64,000 nucleotides of DNA from Bacillota bacterium (GTDB lineage: Bacteria; Bacillota; Clostridia; Lachnospirales; Lachnospiraceae): contig JAFAGA010000047.1 of NCBI GenBank assembly GCA_023423045.1, positions 1 through 64,000 of the forward strand. Reading direction: 5' to 3'. The position numbers were made by a program, and so were the translations under genes. The notes below the pieces were generated by a model. The model was not told the DNA's origin and ran no database searches. It was given only the letters and a program-made list of their open reading frames with translations. This document shows, one piece after another, positions 18,327 through 25,897 of the stretch (within the stretch, counting starts at the first letter, position 1; each line of letters opens with the position of its first letter).

Positions 18327-19919
18327 TTATTCTCTATTTCGATATTCCAGAGGTGTAATTCCTAATGTCTTTTTAAATACCCTGTAAAAATACTGAGTAT
18401 CTTCATAACCTACTATCTGCGCAATCTCATTAATTGTACTATGTGTGTTTCTTAGCAAGTCACAAGCTTTTTGAATACGCGTATCTTTAAGATAATTTGT
18501 CAAAGTAACTCCTGTCTCCTGTTTAAAAATTGTCGAAAAATAATTAGGATTAACCGAAAAATGATTTGCCAGTTCTTTTACAGTAATCTCATTCGCATAA
18601 TTTCTCTTGATATATTCTTTTGCTTTCCCAATAATCTCACGGCAATTGGCGTTTGCATTCTTATCTTCCTTAAGAACCCGTGTCACGGTATTATACAGAT
18701 AATCAACTATCTGTTGGGGATTATCTGAATGATCGATTACTTCATCAGAAAGCAAGCGCTGAATATCAATACAATTATCATAATCATTCATTATGCTGCA
18801 ACTTTTCAGTATAATACGGATAATTTCATAATAAATGCTCTTAACGTACTCAGCCTTACGATTGCGAAGGTTATCGTTCGAAAAGATATCCTGTAATATA
18901 GCTCTTATATTCTTATAGTTACCTACAGTAATGTATCTCTCCAATATACGCAATTGATGCTCAGCTAATTCAAACTTCGCATTATAATCAATCCTATCAT
19001 AGATGAATATTCTGCTATTATTTACAAGCCTCATATTAAATGCCGACATAGCCTGTTTGTAGATTTCCTGTGATATCTTATTACATATGCCACTGATAGC
19101 AATTGTAACAGAAATAGTTACATATTTAATAATCTTTGAATACAGGTCATATGCAAAAGTTTTGCACAAACGTTGAAGCTCTTCTCCATCCGGATGTGCA
19201 ATGATAATCATAACCTGTGTTACATCTTTGAGATTATCCACAACTGCAAAATTATTATTTGGGCGGATTTCTTCCGCAATATTTTTAATTGCATATTTGA
19301 TTAGTCCAATATCTTCATATTTAAATGTTGAGTCGGAATAGCTGGAGCTGTCAACATGAATAAGCAACAGCATGTAATTATATATTTCATCCTCCCCTAT
19401 AGGGATAAACCGCACTGGTTCGTCTATACCAATGGTCTCAATCCTGCTGTGAATGGCCTTATTGATAGCACGTTCCAGAACTAAAGTTTCATTGCTCTCC
19501 TCTAAACGCTTCTTTCTCGTCTCCATTTGATCAATTTCTTTTTGCTTTTCTATATTCACAATAACATGATTCACTGCCTCTGCAAGCTCCTCTTCTGGTA
19601 CCGGCTTCAGCAAATAACTGCTTACCCCCATATTCAATGCCTGCTCCGCATATTGAAATTCTGCATAGCCACTTATAATAATAAATTGCACTTCAGTATA
19701 TACTTTTTTAATCTCCCGAATCAAATCAATTCCACTCATCTCAGGAAGGCGAATATCCGTAATCACAATATCCGGCTTATTCTCTTTTACGATTACAAGT
19801 GCGGTCTCTGCATCCTCCGATTCACAAATACATTCAAATCGAAATCCATGGTTTATAAGCTTTGATACAATTCCTTTCCTTATCCATTGCTCATCGTCAA
19901 CAACCAATACTTTGTACAT
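18327..19919 (-). CDS. YesN-type response regulator with AraC DNA-binding domain
   Basis: The receiver domain occupies residues 1-125, with acidic pocket VVDDE and phospho-acceptor D55 in ITDIRLPEMSG. The centre is a long helical linker, and the last about 100 residues form two AraC helix-turn-helix units ending in GYEDTQYFYRVFKK. Such regulators, with their YesM partner, activate sugar uptake and hydrolase genes. GGAGGG lies 5 bases before the ATG at 19919. The start overlaps the kinase gene end by 23 bases, implying coupled translation. The likely targets are the transporter upstream and perhaps the mannosidase genes beyond it. Confidence 0.93.
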   Translation of the reverse strand: MYKVLVVDDEQWIRKGIVSKLINHGFRFECICESEDAETALVIVKENKPDIVITDIRLPEMSGIDLIREIKKVYTEVQFIIISGYAEFQYAEQALNMGVSSYLLKPVPEEELAEAVNHVIVNIEKQKEIDQMETRKKRLEESNETLVLERAINKAIHSRIETIGIDEPVRFIPIGEDEIYNYMLLLIHVDSSSYSDSTFKYEDIGLIKYAIKNIAEEIRPNNNFAVVDNLKDVTQVMIIIAHPDGEELQRLCKTFAYDLYSKIIKYVTISVTIAISGICNKISQEIYKQAMSAFNMRLVNNSRIFIYDRIDYNAKFELAEHQLRILERYITVGNYKNIRAILQDIFSNDNLRNRKAEYVKSIYYEIIRIILKSCSIMNDYDNCIDIQRLLSDEVIDHSDNPQQIVDYLYNTVTRVLKEDKNANANCREIIGKAKEYIKRNYANEITVKELANHFSVNPNYFSTIFKQETGVTLTNYLKDTRIQKACDLLRNTHSTINEIAQIVGYEDTQYFYRVFKKTLGITPLEYRNRE

Positions 19920-21732
19920 TTTTTCCCTCCATCCGACTATTCAGTGGCAATATAATGCGAACTTGGGTACCTGCTGATGGTTTACTACGAATCTGTAGGC
20001 CATATTGTTCTCCAAACATTAACTTAATACGGGTATTGACATTTTTGACTCCTATACTTCTAGGCTCATCCTCATGAAAAACCGTCTTTATCTGACTTAT
20101 GTATACGTTTAAGTCATCTACTTGCTTTTCACTCATGCCTATCCCATCGTCATAAATATCAATGATAAGATTGGCTTCGTCGGAAGTAGCAGATATTTCG
20201 ATACAACCCTGGCGTTTATTTCCTTCAAAGCCGTGAATAATTGAGTTCTCAACAATTGGCTGCAGGATAAAACGCGGAATTTTGTATTTTTTCAAGTCAT
20301 CGGGTATTTCAATGATAGGGGTTATCGCATCACCAAACCGGACATTCTGTATATAAAAATAATTCATTACGTGCTGTATCTCTTCATTCAATGTAACCAG
20401 CTCTGTGCCGCTTTTGTTAATACTATAGCGGAACATCATTCCTAGTTTTTCGCTGACCTTACTGATATCAGGGCATCCTTTGACGGAAGCCATACCACTG
20501 ATGGATTCCAGCGTATTATATAGAAAATGAGGATTAATCTGAAGCTGTAAGGCTTTTAATTCCGCTTCCTGCATGGCGATCCATTGAATATAGTTCTTGT
20601 TAATCTGCTCATCCAAGCTTATTATCATATGGTTAAATGCGGCATCAATTGTTCCAATCTCATCATTTCCAAGGATTACATCCTTGACGCTCAAATCCCC
20701 TTTTTCTATATTTTTTATCTTCCCTATCAGTTGGTTGGTTCTCCTGGAATAAGCCGTTGTGAATAGGAATGTCAGTAATATCATAAAGGCCAGCATGATC
20801 AGCAATATCATGAAAATAAACACATAAGTATCATTAATCTTTTGATCCAGCTTGCTATTCTGAAATATGAGACATACCTTCCAATTACAGCTGTTAATTT
20901 TATCGACAACCGCAATTCGGTTGCTGTATTCTGAGCTTAATATGATATGTCCCGATTGCTCATGTGACGGATTGATCATATGCTTCAGCTCTTCTTCGGG
21001 GAATTCCTGGGCAGAATTCGTATAGATTATCTTACCTTCCGAATCCTGAACAAACAAATCATAAGACTCCATTGCAGCATTCTTCTGAGTTACTCCAAAG
21101 AACTCCTGTGCGATTAAATCAATTTTAATTAGTCCCAGTTCTTTTGTATAGGTATTACCATTCAAATCAGGTATAAATTTTACAAATGATAATAAATCAA
21201 TATTCAAAGCATCCACCGTATACTGATAATTATAAAATGTCTTTCGTTGCTTGAAGGTCTCAATAAACCATTGCTCCTCAGCCACCTGCTTATAATTACT
21301 CAAATGCATACCATCTCTCGGGAACGTATCGCCTTTTGCATAAAGCATGATACTGTAAATTTCCTGAGGATTTTTCGCATAAATTAAATTGTCAATTTCA
21401 CGATAAAATAATCTCCAAATATCAATCGTATCCCGCATACTATATTCGTCCTGCTTTGAAAATACATTCTGCACTGTACCATTGACTGAAATCGAATCTA
21501 TTAAACTATTATACATATTGATTTTATTTTCCAAATTGGAGGCATACTGTGCCGCTACCAGCTCATAAGAAGTGGCCACTTCATTACGCATAATCTGTCT
21601 AAAACGGCTATAGAACAATACAGACATCAATACCAGCGGAATCAGACCAAGAATAAAGGAAGAGAGCATAAATTTCCGGACAATAGGAGTATCCTGATAA
21701 AGAGATAATATCATTCGTTTGATTATTTTCAT
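19897..21732 (-). CDS. YesM-type sensor histidine kinase
   Basis: The layout is a membrane segment at about 24-40, an extracellular sensor domain to about 300, a second membrane segment at about 303-327, HAMP (about 328-380), the His_kinase box LQLQINPHFLYNTLES with phospho-acceptor H402, and an HATPase domain with the N box around VENSIIHGFEG. The length of 611 residues is normal. GAGGTGA lies 10 bases before the ATG. It is encoded just behind the binding-protein gene and overlaps its response regulator, so the sensed ligand is probably the sugar handled by this transporter or a complex with the binding protein. Confidence 0.93.
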   Translation of the reverse strand: MKIIKRMILSLYQDTPIVRKFMLSSFILGLIPLVLMSVLFYSRFRQIMRNEVATSYELVAAQYASNLENKINMYNSLIDSISVNGTVQNVFSKQDEYSMRDTIDIWRLFYREIDNLIYAKNPQEIYSIMLYAKGDTFPRDGMHLSNYKQVAEEQWFIETFKQRKTFYNYQYTVDALNIDLLSFVKFIPDLNGNTYTKELGLIKIDLIAQEFFGVTQKNAAMESYDLFVQDSEGKIIYTNSAQEFPEEELKHMINPSHEQSGHIILSSEYSNRIAVVDKINSCNWKVCLIFQNSKLDQKINDTYVFIFMILLIMLAFMILLTFLFTTAYSRRTNQLIGKIKNIEKGDLSVKDVILGNDEIGTIDAAFNHMIISLDEQINKNYIQWIAMQEAELKALQLQINPHFLYNTLESISGMASVKGCPDISKVSEKLGMMFRYSINKSGTELVTLNEEIQHVMNYFYIQNVRFGDAITPIIEIPDDLKKYKIPRFILQPIVENSIIHGFEGNKRQGCIEISATSDEANLIIDIYDDGIGMSEKQVDDLNVYISQIKTVFHEDEPRSIGVKNVNTRIKLMFGEQYGLQIRSKPSAGTQVRIILPLNSRMEGKNVQSIGC

Positions 21733-21790
21733 AATTTACATGTCACCTCGTGTGAAGAAAAGATTTATGCTAGTAGCATAATAGATTATA

Positions 21791-21817
21791 ACCCAGAAAG
21801 GCTACCAACGTCTAGCT
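21791..21817 (-). terminator. Possible hairpin upstream of the kinase gene
   Basis: Reading the minus strand, AAGGTTACCAA pairs imperfectly with TTGGTAGCCTT across a short loop, followed by a short T run (TTTCT). It could attenuate transcription from the transporter genes into the kinase and regulator genes. Confidence 0.4.
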
Positions 21818-21853
21818 TGGTAACCTTTACTGTCAATTTACTGTATTAATAAA

Positions 21854-22058
21854 GTACAGTTCACTCCCCGCCCGGATCCTCGGTGCCAACAGAACAGCAA
21901 ATATTCCCGAAATAGGAGCCGCTCTCGCTTATTGCATTACGTAGCGGTACATAAGGCTCTAAAAGGCAGAGCCTAAATACCGACGAATGCAAATACTCCA
22001 TTTCGGAAACATTTACTGTTTCGTTGTCCTTTACGTTAATTAGGGAATGAACAGTAAC
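21854..22058. repeat. 205-bp element with GTTACTGTTCA-like ends
   Basis: The left end (GTACAGTTCACTCC, 21854-21867) and right end (GGAATGAACAGTAAC, 22044-22058) are imperfect inverted repeats. The same termini bound an 80-bp element at 59503-59582, and both elements sit within 6 bases of a minus-strand stop codon. Inside is a further hairpin (GGCTCT with AGAGCC near 21954-21974). No gene is present in this 327-base gap. Confidence 0.5.
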
Positions 22059-23777
22059 TTAATAAATATAATCCGCGTATTCCGGCTTTTGCATTTCCTG
22101 TGTTACCCATTCCTCATATTCTGTAACACCGCCATCCCGAAGCTGCTGACGGAATTGCTCAAGGATCTTTAATGCTTCCTCATCAGAGTCTGCAAAGTAA
22201 GCGCGCTCAGTGACATCACGGTACGCATTAAAATCTATCAATGAACTAATCTCATCCATCTTCGGATAGTCCTTTGTCACATCTTTTATTGTATACCCTG
22301 ACAAGAACTCAATCTGGCGGACTGATTTTGCCTGTTCATACCATACATCAGGATTGACTGCATCACCCGGCTGTAATTCGCCATAAGCACTTAATCTCTT
22401 GTCAAGACAAATCATATCTGTAAAAGTTGATCTGATACCCATCTCCTGAAGCTCCTTCGGGTTGGCCTTATATTTATCAAGCCACTCCTGCTTCATTCTG
22501 GGTTTCCCATCTACCATTTCATATTGCTCACCTTCAACACCGTAATAGGCAAGGAGCTGACCCTCATCTGAATTAATATAATTAAGTACTTTAATCGCAG
22601 CCTCCGGATTTTTGCATGTACTGGGAAGGAACATCACTGGTGTACCGTTACGATCCGGCATTTCTACCACAGTCGTTTTACCGTCTGACCAAGGCAGCGG
22701 TCCTATTGCGATATACTGCATTTCCGGATTTGTTTGATAAAGTGTTGAGCTCATGAAATCCCTGATATGGAAATAATGGTTACCGATGATTGCCACACGG
22801 CCTGTTGCCATCTTTTCTTTACCCTGTGTATCTGATTGGCGTAAACATTCGGAATCAAACAGCCCTTCTGATATCAGCTTTCTCATGTACAATATACGGT
22901 CACCAACCGCCGGATTATTAGCACGATAAATAAACTTTTCATCAATATAGTCAAACTCTTCTCTGCGATCCTGACGGAACGGGCGCCAGAACTCTACATA
23001 ATCCCATCCGTTTCCCCATGCACCGGCAGGGATGACATCCTTTCCATTGATATCGGTAAAGCCACCTTCTTTAATCTTCTTCATAAGATCATAGAGGGCG
23101 TCGGCAGAATTTATGCTGGACGGATCTACATTTAAAGCATCCAGGATATCCTTTCTACAATACAATCCGCCGCCCCAGTTCAGTACATCCTCATTGGTAG
23201 CTGGTGCCTGCTGTGGAAGTACATACTGTTTCCCCTCAAATTCAGGATCATTCACATCATTTTCCATGTAGCCAGCTGAAATACCAGTTGTCAGAGCACT
23301 TTTTAAATTTTCACCATATTTTTCAATTAATGGTTTAAGATCTATGAGTAACCCTTCTTTTGCAGCCTTCTTAATGGCTACTGTTGTGGAACTTGTCCCT
23401 CCCCAATAAGGTGCATTCACAATATCCGGCATATTTCCGGAAGCAAACATCAGGTTCAGTCGCTCCACCTCACTGGTAGTAATATACTCGATTTCAATAG
23501 TCACTCCTGTCGCTTCCTTAATCTTCTGAGCAACCAGACTATTCATAGAATCTGACATACCGTTGCTTGATGCACCGTTCCAGCACATCAGGAACTTAAG
23601 TGTAACATCTTCCTTTTTTTCGGTATCATCCGGAGTGCCCGTGACATTCTGTGATTGTTCGGAAACACCTCCGTTCTGTGGTGTTGTACTGTCCTTGGTC
23701 TGACAACCCGCTAATGAGGACACCAAAAACAACATGACCAGTACTAATCCAGTTAGTTTCCTAAATTTCTTTCTCAT
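22059..23777 (-). CDS. Extracellular solute-binding lipoprotein of a sugar ABC transporter
   Basis: The protein has a lipoprotein signal peptide with lipobox LAGC and Cys25 as the lipidated residue, followed by a Ser/Thr/Asp linker and a large LplA/YtcQ-type periplasmic-binding domain. The 572-residue length fits the family that feeds LplB/LplC permeases. TAGGAGG lies 6 bases before the ATG. It is the third gene of the operon permease-permease-binding protein, and its substrate is inferred to be a manno-oligosaccharide from the neighbouring GH38 and GH125 genes. No ATPase is encoded here; such systems usually borrow a shared MsmK-type ATPase. Confidence 0.92.
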   Translation of the reverse strand: MRKKFRKLTGLVLVMLFLVSSLAGCQTKDSTTPQNGGVSEQSQNVTGTPDDTEKKEDVTLKFLMCWNGASSNGMSDSMNSLVAQKIKEATGVTIEIEYITTSEVERLNLMFASGNMPDIVNAPYWGGTSSTTVAIKKAAKEGLLIDLKPLIEKYGENLKSALTTGISAGYMENDVNDPEFEGKQYVLPQQAPATNEDVLNWGGGLYCRKDILDALNVDPSSINSADALYDLMKKIKEGGFTDINGKDVIPAGAWGNGWDYVEFWRPFRQDRREEFDYIDEKFIYRANNPAVGDRILYMRKLISEGLFDSECLRQSDTQGKEKMATGRVAIIGNHYFHIRDFMSSTLYQTNPEMQYIAIGPLPWSDGKTTVVEMPDRNGTPVMFLPSTCKNPEAAIKVLNYINSDEGQLLAYYGVEGEQYEMVDGKPRMKQEWLDKYKANPKELQEMGIRSTFTDMICLDKRLSAYGELQPGDAVNPDVWYEQAKSVRQIEFLSGYTIKDVTKDYPKMDEISSLIDFNAYRDVTERAYFADSDEEALKILEQFRQQLRDGGVTEYEEWVTQEMQKPEYADYIY

Positions 23778-23833
23778 ACCTTTTCCTCCTATAATTTATT
23801 ATAATAGCCTTTGGGGCGATTATACAATACATA

Positions 23834-24727
23834 TTATCCTTTGACAGAACCTATCATGATTCCCTTCACAAAATACTTCTGTAAAAAAGGATAAACACAT
23901 AAAATAGGCAGAGTCATAACCATGATGAAGGCCATTTTTAATGATTCGGGTGTTGTACTGCCTGCTGCCGTCGCAATATTAGTATTCATTTTGGTTGCAT
24001 CAAAGATTGCACTTTCGAAGGTTGCTTCATTCAAAATATTCTGGAGCAGGGTTGCTACCGGAAAAAGATCTTTATTCTGAACATAGTAAGCTCCCGTAAA
24101 CCATTCATTCCAATGTGCCACACCAAAAAACAGCATTATTGTCGCTAAAACCGGTTTCGATAAGGGCAGAAACATCTGTAAATAGACCCTGGAATATCCA
24201 CAACCGTCGATACGTGCCGATTCTCCAATTGACTCAGGTATTGTTTCAAAATAAGTCCGCAGCAGCATAATATTAAAGAAGTTGTATAGATGCGGCAGGA
24301 CATATACCCATATGCTCTGTGTAAGATTTAATTGACGAAGCAGTATGTAATAGGGTATCATTCCTCCGCTGAATATCGTAGTAAAAAAGAAGAAAAAAAC
24401 AATAAATCTTCTGCCCGGCATATCCTTAAAGGCCAGGGCAAAGGCTAACATGGAGCACATGATTGTTCCAATCAGCGTACCTATGACAGTTCTAAATACG
24501 GTTATTCCATATGCATTCAGAATATTGCCATTTTGAAATACCTTGACATAATTATCAAGCGTTATCTCCCTTGGCCAAAAATAAATTCCTCCTTTTAGTG
24601 TGTCGTACCCATCATTAAACGACAGAACTAAAATATAAATAAATGGATATAGTGTTATAATTCCCAGAAGACATAAGGCACTGTAATTTAAAATAGTACC
24701 AATTTGTATTTTACTTTTTCTCATCAT
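23834..24727 (-). CDS. Sugar ABC transporter permease, LplC/YtcP-like
   Basis: About 297 residues with six membrane segments. The conserved inner loop for contact with the ATPase reads ESARIDGCGYSRVYL, matching the EAA motif, and the ending KGIMIGSVKG is typical of the LplC/YtcP branch. The start was set at the ATG at 24727 because GGAG lies 7 bases upstream; the longer reading to a GTG at 24751 would overlap the previous gene by 7 bases without a ribosome site. It works as a heterodimer with the upstream permease. Confidence 0.92.
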   Translation of the reverse strand: MMRKSKIQIGTILNYSALCLLGIITLYPFIYILVLSFNDGYDTLKGGIYFWPREITLDNYVKVFQNGNILNAYGITVFRTVIGTLIGTIMCSMLAFALAFKDMPGRRFIVFFFFFTTIFSGGMIPYYILLRQLNLTQSIWVYVLPHLYNFFNIMLLRTYFETIPESIGESARIDGCGYSRVYLQMFLPLSKPVLATIMLFFGVAHWNEWFTGAYYVQNKDLFPVATLLQNILNEATFESAIFDATKMNTNIATAAGSTTPESLKMAFIMVMTLPILCVYPFLQKYFVKGIMIGSVKG

Positions 24728-24744
24728 TCCTCTTCTCCAATCAT

Positions 24745-25665
24745 CTACCACAAGGATACTTCTGCCAGTTTTTTTGTGATTCTATTGACTATGATAACCA
24801 GGATAAGTCCAATGACACTTTGGAACAAGCCTGCAACAGTGGCATATTCATAGCGTCCCTGCTGGATTCCCTGCTGAATAATCTGTGTATCTAATATCAT
24901 GGACAAAGCACTGTTTCCAGGTGTTTTCAAAAGAATAATCTGTTCATAACCGGCTTTGAGAAGGTTTCCGATATTTAGCAAAAACAAGATACAAGCTGTG
25001 GGCAAAATATTCGGCAGGGTAATATGTATCATGCTTTTCCATTTTCCGGCTCCATCAATGCTTGCTGCCTCGTATAATTGCTGGTCTATTCCGGATAAAG
25101 CCGAGAGATATACAATTGAGTTCCACCCAACGTTTTTCCATATGTCAGTAAATAATACCAACGGATAAAACCAGTTTTTTTCTCCCATAAAGTAGATAGC
25201 ATCTTTATGAAACACATTTACCAGAATATTATTAATGATACCTTCATGAGGTGATATGAACTTAACCAAAACCGCAATACATACTACCCACGAAACAAAA
25301 TAAGGAAGATATGTCACTGTTTGAATCGCTTTCTTAAAATACTTATTAGATACTTCATTAATCATTAGGGCTAATATAATCGGAGCCGGAAACCCTATTA
25401 CCATTTTTAATGCACTGATAATCACTGTATTCTGTAACAGCGGCCAAAACATCCTATCATTGATAAATTGCCTGAAATAGCGCATTCCCACCCAGGGACT
25501 TTCCCATATTGACATATTAAAATGAAATTCTTTAAAACCTAGTGCAAGACCATACATGGGTATATAACAAAAGACAATATACCAGATCACTGCAGGCAGG
25601 ATAAAAATATATAATGCTCTATAACGCCATATTCTCCTCAGAAAATGTTTGTCTGACAATTTCAT
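24745..25665 (-). CDS. Sugar ABC transporter permease, LplB/YteP-like
   Basis: First gene of the transporter operon. Six membrane segments are visible, with the EAA loop YEAASIDGAGKWKSM near the C-terminal third. The segment FPAPIILALM around residues 98-107 aligns directly with the point where the damaged homologue at 55547 is cut. The start was moved from 25680 to the ATG at 25665 because AAGGAGG lies 5 bases upstream of it. The protein is an inner-membrane partner of the LplC-like permease. Confidence 0.92.
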   Translation of the reverse strand: MKLSDKHFLRRIWRYRALYIFILPAVIWYIVFCYIPMYGLALGFKEFHFNMSIWESPWVGMRYFRQFINDRMFWPLLQNTVIISALKMVIGFPAPIILALMINEVSNKYFKKAIQTVTYLPYFVSWVVCIAVLVKFISPHEGIINNILVNVFHKDAIYFMGEKNWFYPLVLFTDIWKNVGWNSIVYLSALSGIDQQLYEAASIDGAGKWKSMIHITLPNILPTACILFLLNIGNLLKAGYEQIILLKTPGNSALSMILDTQIIQQGIQQGRYEYATVAGLFQSVIGLILVIIVNRITKKLAEVSLW

Positions 25666-25725
25666 ATGTGCCTCCTTCATAAATCATGTCACTCAATCCT
25701 GTTGTATCTCTCTGTCTATAAGTGA

Positions 25726-25805
25726 ATTATACCTACTAGCAAATAGTTACATAATGGATAAATCTCAACATATATATGGATAAAACTTTGTTGTATCCAT
25801 ATATA
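25726..25805 (-). promoter_or_regulatory. Promoter region of the sugar transporter operon with palindrome
   Basis: On the minus strand a TATAAT -10 box covers 25731-25726 with no good -35 box. Upstream, TATATATGGATA (25771-25782) and TATCCATATATA (25794-25805) form a perfect 12-bp inverted repeat. ATGGATAAA also occurs as a direct repeat at 25754-25762 and 25776-25784, 22 bases apart, as AraC-family sites often are. An activated promoter is inferred, with the linked YesN regulator as candidate. Confidence 0.55.
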
Positions 25806-25825
25806 ATCTTACATATTGTATAAAT

Positions 25826-25878
25826 TAAGAGGCTGACCGTTAAGGTATCTCGATGATACCTTAACGGTCAGCCTCTTA
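25826..25878. terminator. Perfect 24-bp hairpin after the GH38 gene
   Basis: Arms 25826-25849 and 25855-25878 are exact reverse complements around a 5-base loop. The hairpin is 20 bases past the mannosidase stop on the minus strand and upstream of the transporter promoter, so it separates the two units. The T content after it is modest. Confidence 0.75.
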
Positions 25879-25897
25879 TAAATGAAGAAAAACTATG

